Source: Prevotellaceae bacterium (GTDB taxonomy: Bacteria > Bacteroidota > Bacteroidia > Bacteroidales > Paludibacteraceae). From it: 38,959 bases of DNA. The notes under the pieces are model-generated. The model was given only the letters and a program-made list of their open reading frames with translations. It had not been told where the DNA came from and did no database searches. The position numbers and the translations under genes are program-made. The DNA is taken from positions 1 to 38,959 of the forward strand of contig JACJXK010000022.1 in the NCBI GenBank assembly GCA_020636675.1, given 5' to 3'. Shown here piece by piece: positions 9,028 through 18,086 of the stretch (the stretch's first letter is position 1; every line of letters begins with the position of its first letter).

Positions 9028-11982
9028 TTATCTCTTGATGACCTTGATCACTTCTCCGTTTGTCCGGATGGTGTAGAATCCGCTGACCCAGCCAGTACCT
9101 AGTTCCGTATCACCGTCAGACCATCCGTTCTCAATCTCCATGCCCGTTATGTTGGTCACGTTGTAGGTGCCGATTGTCTTTAATGAGAAGGAGTCGACGA
9201 AAGGGTTTGGATAGGCAATAAATCTCTCTGATTCGGAGGAAGATTCGCCAATGCCGGTATGCTCTACTTTGCAGTCGGTATTGTCTTCGAAGCATTTCCA
9301 TTCGGAGGCGGTTGCGTTTTCCTTCAGTTCGCCGTAAACCACGCCCAGACCAACGGTACTCATGTAGAAGCGGCCGTAGGTGTTCCAATCGCCCACAATG
9401 AACTTTCCGTTGCCGGTTCCGCCAAATTGGTGTTGGTCGTCATTGATACGTTGCCAAGTGGCACCTTCGTCCGTCGAGCGGTAAATTCCCATGGCGTTGC
9501 CGTTAGCCTTTCCCCAAATATAGAGCGTATAGTTATTTTCAGTCAATCCTTTTCCGGCACCGACGGCATAGCAGGTGGTTACCTTGTTGATGGCGTTGAA
9601 CGAAGTTCCGTGGTCGGTCGAGAACTTCAAGCCTGAGTTTCCGCATGGCGCATAAATCAGTCCTTCATGTCCGGGAACGATGGCGATTCGGCTCCATCCG
9701 CCGTTGCTCAACGACATGGCCTTAAATGTGGCGCCGTAGTCCGAACTGACATAGATGGCGTCAGTTCCGCCGGCATAGACATAAGCGTCATTTTCAGGAT
9801 CCACATAGATATGTCCGGCGGCGGTCGTTCCTGCCACTTGTGTCCATGAAGCTCCGTTGTTGTCGGAGTAGAATATGCCGCTTGCTCCCGGTCCTGGAAT
9901 GACGAAATATCTTACAGAACCGTCTTTCTTGGTGATGGCACATTTCCCTTCGTTGGAAGCTTGTGCGGCGCAAGATGAACAATATGGGTTTTGGTAGGAG
10001 TAACTTGTGGTGGACATCTTTTTCCATCCCGTCTGTCCGGAGATAGTGTAGTAGAAGCCCGTATTAGCTACGCGCATCATGATGTTCGGGTCTTTGCTGT
10101 AGTAGTTCACACCACCTGTTGTGCCGGGTGCCGGATCGTAGATGGGCGCAAATTCATGGATGTTGCCATGGATGAAACCGGAGTAGTCGCCGATGACGGA
10201 GAGTAGATCTCCATTCGGAATGCTGACCATATCGAGGGCAACCGTCTCTTCCAGTCCGTTGACATCAAAATAGAATGTCGGTTTCCCTTCGCACCAGATA
10301 TTGTTGCAGGTGAAGATTCCGTTTCCGGATACGAAAGATGCTTTATTGTCGTCGTTCGGGTCTATGCAGACGCTTCCGCACCAATGGATGGCATAACCGG
10401 GGATCCAAGTCACGCCGTTGTTGGTGATGGTCATGTTATCTTGTAAACTTCTCCACGTCGCACCACCGTCAATAGAGGTATAGAAGATGTCTCCGTTGGC
10501 GGAAGAACCGTTGTCCCATGCCTGGGAGATCCAAGTGCTGTTGGTAGACGCCACCAGTTTTTTTGCATCCTTGCCAGATACGGCTATGTCGCCGATAGAC
10601 CTGTCGGCAGGAGATATGTTTGTTGCCGCATTTGTGTTTGGATTGTAGCGATATGCACCTCCGGAAGTTCCGGAAACGCATTTGTCGGCATAAGCGATCA
10701 GAAGGTTTCCGTCCGGATCCATCTTCATGCGAAGAGGCATCCATTTTGTGGGAAGCGAATTGATGGCCGACCATGATGCTCCACCATCTTCAGACATATA
10801 TACATTTGCGCCTCCGGTACGGGATACGCCCACGAAGATGCGGGCTGTATTGCCGTTGTTGGTTTTAGTTGTCTTGTCGAATACGACAGCGGTGATGCCG
10901 TTATTGTCTGGCGTTGTCTTGAACGATTGGCTTCCCCAACTTGGCCAATTGACGGAGGTTGTATAGACCGCAGGGAAGGTGGATACGACAGACCAGGTTG
11001 CGCCTCCGTCTGTACTTTTTATCAAAGGATTGTTTACCCGTCCGCCGCAGAAGATGACGTTGCTGTTGTTCGGATCGACGGCAATACGTTCGCCGCAGTT
11101 ACGGCCATTCCCGTTTCCATGCACATAGAGTTTGTCAGACACATCGACCGTGGTAAATGTCTTACCGCCGTCTTTGGAATACATGATGGCTGTTTTCTGG
11201 TTGCTGAAGTATTCGCAGCCCGCCAGCAGATAGACGTTGTCTTCGTTGGAAGGGTCTATGGCCAAAGCCTCGATGCTGAGCAGTCCCTTGTCTTCTTCCG
11301 AAATGAAGTTGGTTATCGGCTTCCATGAGCAGTCTGCCGCATTCCATTTGTAGGCGCCGCCCACATCTGTACGTGCGTATTTGGAGTTTCCTGAAGCGAT
11401 GATGCCCGGCACGAAACCGCCGCCGCCGATGGCTACCGTTCCATAAGAGTATGGCACTTCCATGCCTGTCTCGCCCTGCACTCCGCTCATGTCGTTGAGG
11501 CATACCAATTTCACATCGTCAATGTAGATGGTGTTTTTGGAGTATGGACGAATCTGGATGGAGTTGGAAGATGTGCACACATCGGAAAAGTCGAAAGCGA
11601 CCTTGGTCCATTTGTTGGCCTCAAATATGGAAAATTTCTTCTCGAAGCTATTTGTTCCGTCATACGCCACCGCAGTGATATCGCCAGGTGTCTCCATGTA
11701 GATCAGAAAAGTAAGTCCATATGTGCCATAGTCGACATCAGAAAATTTGGCAATCGTTCCCCAATTCTCCGTACATTTGGCCATCAGGCATTTGGAACTT
11801 GTGTTTTCCGCAGAAGATGCGGGGTTGGAGACTACGGTGGTGGTTATGTCATAGCCACCATCCATTTTGTTGGTGCCGTCCTCAAAATCGGCAACGGTCA
11901 CTCCGTTACAGTTGGCGGCAAGAAGGGCTGTCTGAAAAGACACGAAGAACCCTGTGATGAAGAGTAAAAGTTTTTTGTTCAT
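9028..11982 (-). CDS. GH74-type xyloglucanase with N-terminal beta-sandwich and T9SS tail
   Basis: The start at 11982 gives 984 residues and a signal peptide (KKLLLFITGFFVSFQTALLAA). The next 140 residues look like a carbohydrate-binding beta-sandwich (VTVADFEDGTNKMDGGYD to IYIDDVKLV). Residues from about 178 to 890 form a double propeller rich in Asp-box motifs (SxDGGxTW). The GH74 signature RTDVGGAYKW is present with Asp206. A second candidate acid, Asp599, lies in VIGDYSGFIHG, as expected for the inverting catalytic pair of GH74. The C-terminus is a T9SS sorting domain (IAYPNPFVDSF to KVIKR). It probably cleaves the beta-1,4-glucan backbone of xyloglucan outside the cell. It is transcribed alone leftward, from a predicted promoter about 165 bases upstream. 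Confidence -1.
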   Translation of the reverse strand: MNKKLLLFITGFFVSFQTALLAANCNGVTVADFEDGTNKMDGGYDITTTVVSNPASSAENTSSKCLMAKCTENWGTIAKFSDVDYGTYGLTFLIYMETPGDITAVAYDGTNSFEKKFSIFEANKWTKVAFDFSDVCTSSNSIQIRPYSKNTIYIDDVKLVCLNDMSGVQGETGMEVPYSYGTVAIGGGGFVPGIIASGNSKYARTDVGGAYKWNAADCSWKPITNFISEEDKGLLSIEALAIDPSNEDNVYLLAGCEYFSNQKTAIMYSKDGGKTFTTVDVSDKLYVHGNGNGRNCGERIAVDPNNSNVIFCGGRVNNPLIKSTDGGATWSVVSTFPAVYTTSVNWPSWGSQSFKTTPDNNGITAVVFDKTTKTNNGNTARIFVGVSRTGGANVYMSEDGGASWSAINSLPTKWMPLRMKMDPDGNLLIAYADKCVSGTSGGAYRYNPNTNAATNISPADRSIGDIAVSGKDAKKLVASTNSTWISQAWDNGSSANGDIFYTSIDGGATWRSLQDNMTITNNGVTWIPGYAIHWCGSVCIDPNDDNKASFVSGNGIFTCNNIWCEGKPTFYFDVNGLEETVALDMVSIPNGDLLSVIGDYSGFIHGNIHEFAPIYDPAPGTTGGVNYYSKDPNIMMRVANTGFYYTISGQTGWKKMSTTSYSYQNPYCSSCAAQASNEGKCAITKKDGSVRYFVIPGPGASGIFYSDNNGASWTQVAGTTAAGHIYVDPENDAYVYAGGTDAIYVSSDYGATFKAMSLSNGGWSRIAIVPGHEGLIYAPCGNSGLKFSTDHGTSFNAINKVTTCYAVGAGKGLTENNYTLYIWGKANGNAMGIYRSTDEGATWQRINDDQHQFGGTGNGKFIVGDWNTYGRFYMSTVGLGVVYGELKENATASEWKCFEDNTDCKVEHTGIGESSSESERFIAYPNPFVDSFSLKTIGTYNVTNITGMEIENGWSDGDTELGTGWVSGFYTIRTNGEVIKVIKR

Positions 11983-12039
11983 GGTCGTACTTTTTGTTTT
12001 ATTTCTGATTCTTAAAGTATAAATTATATGCCTCCCCAT

Positions 12040-12359
12040 GGCAAGACTTTAAGTGATATGTTTCGTTCGGATGTGATGTACAACTTCCTGTTGTAACTTA
12101 GTTTTTTCGGATGAAATGGTACGGTGTACATGTAATCATCTTATTTGCAAAATTAATAAAAAAAGCAAACAAGCAAAAATCCGCTATGATTTTTAGTGGA
12201 TACGTTAATGGAAACGGAACCGTTGGCGCACTGGAATCTGACGAGGCAAGCGGATGGTTAGGTCAATGGCATTCCGAGAAGGACAAGACGAGGCCGTAGT
12301 AAGAGTCTCGTCCTGGTTGTTCCTTATCTATTATCGGGTTATCCATCAACGATTAGATA
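12040..12359. other. Intergenic stretch between GH74 gene and tsaE, no gene supported
   Basis: The stretch carries the predicted GH74 promoter and leader. To its right (about 12180-12330) the base composition is higher in GC than usual for a spacer. A direct repeat GACGAGGC occurs near 12240 and 12287, and GACGAG/CTCGTC can pair (12287-12312). The short frame at 12111-12299 has no recognisable similarity. It could be an RNA element or repeat remnant; I cannot assign it. Confidence -1.
12147..12177 (-). promoter_or_regulatory. Possible promoter of the GH74 gene
   Basis: On the minus strand TTTG (12177-12174), an 18-base spacer and TAATTTTG (12155-12148) fit the Bacteroidota consensus. It implies a leader of about 155 bases before the start at 11982, long enough for post-transcriptional control. 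Confidence -1.
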
Positions 12360-12779
12360 TTAGTCTTTGATGGTAATTTTCCTTGCTCCGTTTTCAATCT
12401 CGGCGATGTGCACTTCAATAGCATTGTTTGGGATGAGTTCCGAAACCATTTCTGGCCATTCCACAAAGCAAAGTTTTCCGCTGTAGAAATAATCTTCGTA
12501 TCCGAAATCATATGCCTCTTCTATCTTGTTGATACGATAGAAGTCGAAGTGGAAAATCTGATTTCCATCATCGGTGTTGTATTCGTTTACGATGGCAAAG
12601 GTAGGACTGTTAATGACATCCTTTACTCCCAGTTCCTCACATACGGCTCTGATGAATGTCGTTTTTCCTGCACCCATTTTACCGTGAAAGACAAAGACTT
12701 TGTTTTCTCCGATCATGGAGATAAACTTCTTTGCTGCCAAAGAAATTTCATCTAAAGAATTGATAAAAATCTCTTTCAT
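12360..12779 (-). CDS. tsaE: tRNA threonylcarbamoyladenosine biosynthesis ATPase TsaE
   Basis: This 139-residue P-loop protein is of normal TsaE length. Walker A is GKMGAGKT (33-40). It is followed by the family motif NSPTFAIVNEY (57-67), HFDFYRI, and a late VEWPEM motif. TsaE binds TsaB and TsaD and hydrolyses ATP during formation of t6A at position 37 of ANN-decoding tRNAs, in the cytoplasm. The gene follows porZ by 46 bases on the same strand and is probably the last gene of an rdgB-porZ-tsaE transcript. Identification is firm. Confidence -1.
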   Translation of the reverse strand: MKEIFINSLDEISLAAKKFISMIGENKVFVFHGKMGAGKTTFIRAVCEELGVKDVINSPTFAIVNEYNTDDGNQIFHFDFYRINKIEEAYDFGYEDYFYSGKLCFVEWPEMVSELIPNNAIEVHIAEIENGARKITIKD

Positions 12780-12825
12780 TTTTTATATGAATTATAATCT
12801 TCCCCTCTTCGGTAGAGGAGGAGTG

Positions 12826-15126
12826 TTAGTTTATTATTGCAATTTTGGCCACTGCCTTTTCGCTTCCGTCGTCCAAAGCCATGAATACGAGGTAAACGCC
12901 GCTATTTACACGCTTCCCGTTCTTGTAAGTCCCGTTCCATGTGTATATTCCACCATTGGATCTGCCTTGCCAAACCACGTTGCCTTTTATGTCTGCTATT
13001 TTTATGACGCTGTTTTCTATTAGTCCTTTTATGACGATTGGTCCGTCATAGTTCTCCTTTACTGGGTTGGGATAGACATATACGTCGCTGTAGGAGTCGC
13101 AGCCCTCGATGGCGTCGCTCATATAGGAGATCATGCTGTTTGCTGTTACAAATAGCACTTCGCCTGTCTTTTCGTTGAGGGCTATGTCCATGATGGCGTC
13201 GCTTGTGAGCGGACTGTTGTCCACGGTGAAGTGATGGATGGTCTCTTGTCCGTCTTCGGACAGGAGATAAACGCCGGAGGTGGCGGTGCCTATCCATTTC
13301 CTGTTGGCGCCGTCAACCACGATAGCATTTATCTGTTCGTTGGCTAGCAGATAATCGGCATAGTTGGAATCGTCGGCTCTTGTTATCTTGATTCTATTCA
13401 CATAGAAATCATCGTCAAAAGCCTTGTCCGGATTTTGGATAAGTAATGGACCTATGTTTGTCCCTATCCAGATGATTCCGTTCTTGTCTTCGGCGATACA
13501 TCTATAGGTGGATGGTGTTACTGTCTTCAGGCCATCGGAACTGTTCTCATAAAAAGAGGAGTGCCAGCAATTTCTGTCGTCCGAGTTTTTGAATGGTGTT
13601 TTATTGTCGTCGATGACCAATACTCCGGCTCCGGATCGCGGAAACAATATCCATTTATATCCGTTGCTGCCAAAGAACAGCTCTTTTGCCGTTTCTTTTG
13701 AGGTGGCTCCGGAATAGTATAAAGACTCCCAAGTCCCGTCAGCCTTCTTCGCTTTTAGGATGTTTTTGGCCAGCATGTTGATCATCCATAGGTTGTTGTC
13801 CGAGTCGAATGTGAGTCCATCCAATATGAGTAGCGACGATGACACCATCTCCAACGTCGTTTCTTCCGCCGAATAACGTTTCACCAAAGTGTCATTATAA
13901 AACTCGAACAGAGACCTCCATGATGCTATATAGAACCGATTGGGGTCCACTGGGTCAAACTCTGCGTCTAGAACATCCATAAGTTCGACCTCTCCATTTG
14001 TCTTCTCCAAGATGTCTTTGTCTCTAATGATAGTCCATTTTCCGTTCTCGTATATTTGGATTAGACCGGGTGTGTTCATGCTTAGGTCGAATGGGCCTCC
14101 ACTACCTGTTATGATTTTATTGTTTCTGATTTTAGCAAAAGCTACAGAAGTGGAAAAGGGTCCGTTCGGACTATATGTGTTTGTTATTGTTCCTTGCGCC
14201 ATCTTTGTCAGATTGGTCGCGTCTTCATTTTTGCATGCGGCAAAGTAGCAATTTCCCTTTTTGGAATAGGTAATGTCCGACATCTCCAGAGAGGAAGTGC
14301 CTTCTTCCTGTATGCTCCAATCTTTTTTATAATTGATGTACTTGTTTTTTGAGTAGAGAATGAGGTTGTCTTCTGTGTTTTGAAGATTGTCTACCCCTTC
14401 GTTTATAATTTCCCACTCGGAGTCTGCATATTTGTAGACATTGCCATTTTTTATGATTGTCAGCCTGTTGGCGAAAGATGTTATGCATGTTATTCCGGAA
14501 ATTCCTATGGAGATGTCCATTCTTGCCCAGTTCTCGTAGTTGGCGAGGTTTTTGTTGCTGATGTCCGCACAATAGATGCCATCACTAGTGAGAGCGAAGA
14601 TGGAGTCGTTGACGATAGCTGTTGCTGTTATGTTGAGATAACCTCCGTTTTTTCCGATGATGTAAGTGTCAGCAATCTCGTTTTTATCCAAATTTATCGT
14701 TACGATGCCGAATCCACAGGAGAGGTAGGCGTGGTTGTCGTGGAAGGCTATGCTGTTGATGCGTTTGTCGCTGATGGATTTCCTTTTCAGATCCGGGATG
14801 TTATGAAATTTCCCGTCCTTCAGTAGGTCGATGTTACAGTTGCTATATGTGATAAGTAAAGTGTTTCTGTTTTTGCCATATGCAATGTCTGTGATTTTTG
14901 TGTCACTCATGCCCTGTATCTTGGAATAGGTATCGAGGCTCTCATACTCCTTGTTTAGGGAGAAGAGGAATCCGTCGCTGAGAGCGTAGATGAAATCTCC
15001 TCCGTCCGTTACTTTGTTGACATTGTTGTATGAGAAATATGTCCGCCATGAGCCTACTGCTTGTGCAATGACCGCAGATGGTAGTAATATGATTACTGAG
15101 GCAAAAATGAAAAAACGCTTTAGCAT
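12826..15126 (-). CDS. porZ: Type IX secretion system surface protein PorZ
   Basis: The start at 15126 gives 766 residues and a signal peptide (RFFIFASVIILLPSAVIAQ), close to the 776 residues of P. gingivalis PorZ. The N-terminus (VGSWRTYFSYNNVNKV, then YALSDGFLFSLNKE) opens the first of two beta-propellers. The second carries Reg_prop-like units (EDKNGIIWIGTNIGPLLI, NRKWIGTATSGVYLL). The end is a T9SS-type beta-sandwich domain (VYVYPNPVKENYDG to AIIN). In Porphyromonas PorZ sits on the surface with PorU in the attachment complex. It binds A-LPS, supplying it to the sortase PorU that anchors cargo. Here the gene lies between rdgB and tsaE and less than 3 kb from a surface-glycan cluster, which suits that role. 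The propeller-plus-CTD architecture and opening motif make the call likely. Confidence -1.
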   Translation of the reverse strand: MLKRFFIFASVIILLPSAVIAQAVGSWRTYFSYNNVNKVTDGGDFIYALSDGFLFSLNKEYESLDTYSKIQGMSDTKITDIAYGKNRNTLLITYSNCNIDLLKDGKFHNIPDLKRKSISDKRINSIAFHDNHAYLSCGFGIVTINLDKNEIADTYIIGKNGGYLNITATAIVNDSIFALTSDGIYCADISNKNLANYENWARMDISIGISGITCITSFANRLTIIKNGNVYKYADSEWEIINEGVDNLQNTEDNLILYSKNKYINYKKDWSIQEEGTSSLEMSDITYSKKGNCYFAACKNEDATNLTKMAQGTITNTYSPNGPFSTSVAFAKIRNNKIITGSGGPFDLSMNTPGLIQIYENGKWTIIRDKDILEKTNGEVELMDVLDAEFDPVDPNRFYIASWRSLFEFYNDTLVKRYSAEETTLEMVSSSLLILDGLTFDSDNNLWMINMLAKNILKAKKADGTWESLYYSGATSKETAKELFFGSNGYKWILFPRSGAGVLVIDDNKTPFKNSDDRNCWHSSFYENSSDGLKTVTPSTYRCIAEDKNGIIWIGTNIGPLLIQNPDKAFDDDFYVNRIKITRADDSNYADYLLANEQINAIVVDGANRKWIGTATSGVYLLSEDGQETIHHFTVDNSPLTSDAIMDIALNEKTGEVLFVTANSMISYMSDAIEGCDSYSDVYVYPNPVKENYDGPIVIKGLIENSVIKIADIKGNVVWQGRSNGGIYTWNGTYKNGKRVNSGVYLVFMALDDGSEKAVAKIAIIN

Positions 15127-15224
15127 ATAAGTATGAGTTATATTGGTTAAGAGATGAAGTGGAGAATAAGTATGTGCCTTCCCGATGCTTCCGCCTATCT
15201 TTTTATAACTGAAATTCATGAAAT

Positions 15225-15803
15225 TTATTGCTTTTTCAAGAAATCGAATAGCTTCTCTACCGCACGTCCGCGATGGCTTATTTTGTTTTTATCATTCATG
15301 GACAGTTCTGCGAAAGAGCGGTCAAATCCATCCGGTCTGAAGATGGGATCGTATCCGAAGCCCTCGTTTCCGTGCTTCTCTGTCAAGATTTCGCCGTTGA
15401 CGATTCCTTCGAAAAAATACTCTTTCCCATTCAAGATAAGCGAGATGATGGTACGGAAACGGGCTCTCCTGTTTTCGTGTCCTGCCAGTTTTTTCAACAG
15501 CTTCTGCATGTTGGCTTCCGGATTTTTGGACTCTCCCGCATACCGTGCCGAGTAGACCCCAGGTTCTCCGTCGAGAGCTTCAACTTCCAGACCAGTGTCG
15601 TCAGAAAAGCAGTCGCAGCCATATTTATCATGGAGATAATGTGACTTTTGGCTGGCGTTACCCTCCAATGTGTCGTGGTCTTCGGGTATATCATCCGTAC
15701 ACCCGTACTCTTTCAGTGTGTGTATTTTGCAGAGCCCGTCTAATTTGTTCTGAACCTCTTCCACTTTATGTTGGTTGTTTGTGGCGAAAACCAATTCTCT
15801 CAT
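15225..15803 (-). CDS. rdgB: XTP/dITP diphosphatase (RdgB/HAM1 family)
   Basis: The start at 15803 gives 192 residues beginning MRELVFATNNQHKVEEV, the classic HAM1 opening. The frame extends to 15830, but that extension would be unusual for the family. Further motifs are FSDDTGLEVEALDGEPGVYS with the catalytic-region acidic pair, SARYAG, and FGYDPIF near the C-terminus. The enzyme hydrolyses non-canonical purine nucleotides (XTP, dITP) to monophosphate and pyrophosphate, keeping them out of DNA and RNA. It lies 98 bases upstream of porZ on the same strand and has a good -7 promoter element. Confidence -1.
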   Translation of the reverse strand: MRELVFATNNQHKVEEVQNKLDGLCKIHTLKEYGCTDDIPEDHDTLEGNASQKSHYLHDKYGCDCFSDDTGLEVEALDGEPGVYSARYAGESKNPEANMQKLLKKLAGHENRRARFRTIISLILNGKEYFFEGIVNGEILTEKHGNEGFGYDPIFRPDGFDRSFAELSMNDKNKISHRGRAVEKLFDFLKKQ

Positions 15804-15829
15804 AAGATTACAAATAAATATGTTTGGCA

Positions 15830-15837
15830 CAAAGGTA
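15830..15837 (-). promoter_or_regulatory. -7 element upstream of rdgB
   Basis: On the minus strand TACCTTTG (15837-15830) matches TAnnTTTG and would start transcription about 20 bases before rdgB. An upstream TTTG is present but too close (14 bases), so only the -7 box is supported. Confidence -1.
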
Positions 15838-15969
15838 ATATTTTATGCGTACAAAATATTCGAGAGTTTTATAGAAACATGGAATGAGATGGTTGAAATC
15901 TTTTTTGTAATTTGCAGGCAAATAGAAAAGAAGGAATGTTGTTGCCCCGACGGGCAAAATAGGGATAGG

Positions 15970-16890
15970 ATGGAAAAGGAGAAGATGGTGGAGTTTGGTC
16001 TCTCGGTTTGTATACCGATATACAATTGGAGTGTCGTTGACTTGGTCAATGTGATACGGAGTCAGTCATTGTCTTTGGGCTTTGATTTTGAGATTCTGCT
16101 TGTTGACGATTGTTCTTCCTCCCATAAGGAAGAGAATAGAAGTCTTAGGAGCCTTTCTCATGTCAATTATACGGAATTGGAGCAGAATGTTGGTCGTTCG
16201 GCGATTCGTAACCGTTTGGCAGAGAGTGCTAAGTATAACATACTTATTTTCATGGATTGTGACACAAAGGTCATATCCGATAGGTTTATTGCCGATTATT
16301 TGTCTAATGCACGGTTTCCCGTAGTGGTTGGAGGGTATTCGTATACGGAAGATTTGCAGAATGAGAGTTGCAGACTGCGTTGGGTCTACGGGAAACGGAG
16401 GGAGGAACGGAGGGCAGTAAGCAGAAGCGGGCGTCCTAACAGATCGTTTTCTACATTCAACTTCATGATAAGAAAAGATGTTTTTAAACTGGTGAGGTTT
16501 GATGAAGATCTTTCTGGTTATGGACATGAGGATACTCTTTTTGGTTGGGAGTTGAGGCTACGCAACATAATGATCAAACATATAGATAATCCATTGTTGC
16601 ATTTGTCATTAGATGATTCGCCGACATATATCAGAAAAACAGAAAATTCCCTGAATAATTTATGGATTATCTATAATAGGATGACAGACAAGAAAGGCTT
16701 TTGCGAGGAGATAAAGGTATTGAAGTGTTATGTGGCGTTACGCCATTGGGGTTTGGCGTTCCTATTGACGTCCCTCTTCCCATTAGTGAAGGGGATGGTA
16801 TATCGAAATCTTTTGTCGTCACGTCCTAGTATGTTTCTTTTCGATATTTATAAACTGGGTATTCTGAACGAAAAGGCATCAAGTTGTTAG
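15970..16890 (+). CDS. Family 2 glycosyltransferase
   Basis: The start at 15970 (MEKEKMVEFGL) gives 306 residues; 15985 is an alternative with AAAAGGAG just upstream. The GT-A fold motifs are visible: SVCIPIYNW, ILLVDDCSS, NVGRSAIRNRLAE, and the DxD-like FMDCDTKV. A C-terminal galactosyltransferase-like motif (LSGYGHEDTLFGWEL) follows. It should transfer a sugar from a nucleotide donor to a lipid-linked or protein-linked acceptor at the cytoplasmic face of the membrane. It is the only rightward gene between tsaE and mpl. It stands apart from the leftward glycan cluster, and its stop overlaps the convergent DUF4491 gene by four bases. Acceptor and donor cannot be told. Confidence -1.
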   Translation: MEKEKMVEFGLSVCIPIYNWSVVDLVNVIRSQSLSLGFDFEILLVDDCSSSHKEENRSLRSLSHVNYTELEQNVGRSAIRNRLAESAKYNILIFMDCDTKVISDRFIADYLSNARFPVVVGGYSYTEDLQNESCRLRWVYGKRREERRAVSRSGRPNRSFSTFNFMIRKDVFKLVRFDEDLSGYGHEDTLFGWELRLRNIMIKHIDNPLLHLSLDDSPTYIRKTENSLNNLWIIYNRMTDKKGFCEEIKVLKCYVALRHWGLAFLLTSLFPLVKGMVYRNLLSSRPSMFLFDIYKLGILNEKASSC

Positions 16891-17192
16891 CCGTTCTTTT
16901 TCTCCCGTTTAGGGAACCACCCTTTCTCTACCCGTTTGCGTTGTTCGAACACCTCTCCGATACTCCAGAAGCTGGAGAATGCGAGGACTCCCATCAGGAT
17001 GGAGACTATAGTGTCTGAGATTATCACCGATAGCACGCTGCCGATGATTCCCATAACAAGGAAAATCCACCAGCATCTTACTCCGAAATAGTATTCGCCT
17101 TTGATGACCAACGGGTGAAAAAGTCCGATGATCAGAAATGTGGACAAGCCAACAAGAAGTCCCGAAAGATGGTATGTTTCAAGAAAAACCAT
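16887..17192 (-). CDS. DUF4491 family small membrane protein
   Basis: This 101-residue protein has three to four hydrophobic segments and the conserved DUF4491 text: STFLIIGLFHPLVIKGEYYF, CWWIFLVMGI, FSSFWSIGEVFEQRKRV and GWFPKR. The family is widespread in Bacteroidota and has no known function. The gene starts 18 bases after the GT2 gene to its right, so it may be the last gene of the glycan transcript. Its 3' end overlaps that of the convergent GT2 gene. Confidence -1.
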   Translation of the reverse strand: MVFLETYHLSGLLVGLSTFLIIGLFHPLVIKGEYYFGVRCWWIFLVMGIIGSVLSVIISDTIVSILMGVLAFSSFWSIGEVFEQRKRVEKGWFPKREKKNG

Positions 17193-17210
17193 AAAGATGG
17201 AGTCTTTTAG

Positions 17211-18086
17211 TTATTGTTTGATGCGTAAAGAATCAAGGAAATAAAGTACTGATCCTGGAATGATTCCTATCAGGGTAGCGGTCAGAGGCAACATCCTGAT
17301 GTTTCTGAGCAGGGTATTTCCGTTACAAGAAGCATATCGCCAAAAAGAAATGGCACTTTTGATATAAAAGGGAGGCCGAGTCTTGAATCGGAAAATCTCA
17401 GAATAATAGGTGGTGGTACCCAATGCATTCTTCCTTAAGTTGCTACGTACGGAGTTTGTGAGTCCTCCCTCTATATATTCGCAGATATAAATATATTCTG
17501 GGATATAGATGGCATTGTATTTTTCTGCCATTCTATTCCATATGAGACCTTCCGGACAAAACTTCTCCTCTCTGAATTTAGGGAATGGAAATTCCTTCAT
17601 CACGGAGGTTTTGATTACCTCGGCCATATCTCCCCGACCCTTATATGTATTTCTATAGCTAAAGAAATCAGTTTGGGTGATGTCTCTTAACGGATAGAAT
17701 CCTTCTTGTTCCTCGTTGCTCATCTTTCTGGAAAAAACAAGACCACATATATGTTCTGAATCAATAAGATTCCAATATTTGAATATTTTTTCTATGGCAT
17801 CAGTAGATGCATAGTCGTCGCTATCAATCCGAAAGAAGATTTCACCTTTGGCAAGTTGAACACCTAGATTGATGGCAGCATTAAGCCCTTGGTTCTCTTG
17901 CCATATATAGTTGATGTCTATGATGTTCTCTCGTATGAAGGAATCGACTATCTCTTGTGTGTTGTCGGAGCTTCCGTCGTCAACCAAAAGCCATTCGAAT
18001 CTTTTGTCTGTTTGTTGCTTCAAAGACTCGTAGAGACGTTCTAATGTCTTGGCCCTATTATATGTGGGAGTGAAAACTGTAATCAT
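17211..18086 (-). CDS. Family 2 glycosyltransferase of the glycan cluster
   Basis: The 291-residue product has the GT-A motifs MITVFTPTYNRAKTL, WLLVDDGSSDNT, ENQGLNAAINLG, and a metal-binding RIDSDDYA. A C-terminal hydrophobic stretch (LPLTATLIGIIPGSVLYFL) may hold it to the membrane. Its start overlaps the stop of the O-antigen ligase-like gene by four bases (ATGA), so the two are translationally coupled. It probably adds one sugar to the repeat unit built by this cluster. Confidence -1.
   Translation of the reverse strand: MITVFTPTYNRAKTLERLYESLKQQTDKRFEWLLVDDGSSDNTQEIVDSFIRENIIDINYIWQENQGLNAAINLGVQLAKGEIFFRIDSDDYASTDAIEKIFKYWNLIDSEHICGLVFSRKMSNEEQEGFYPLRDITQTDFFSYRNTYKGRGDMAEVIKTSVMKEFPFPKFREEKFCPEGLIWNRMAEKYNAIYIPEYIYICEYIEGGLTNSVRSNLRKNALGTTTYYSEIFRFKTRPPFYIKSAISFWRYASCNGNTLLRNIRMLPLTATLIGIIPGSVLYFLDSLRIKQ

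Noticed and set aside
12111..12299. 62-codon rightward open frame
   Set aside because: It has no recognisable similarity, and it overlaps the predicted GH74 promoter on the other strand.
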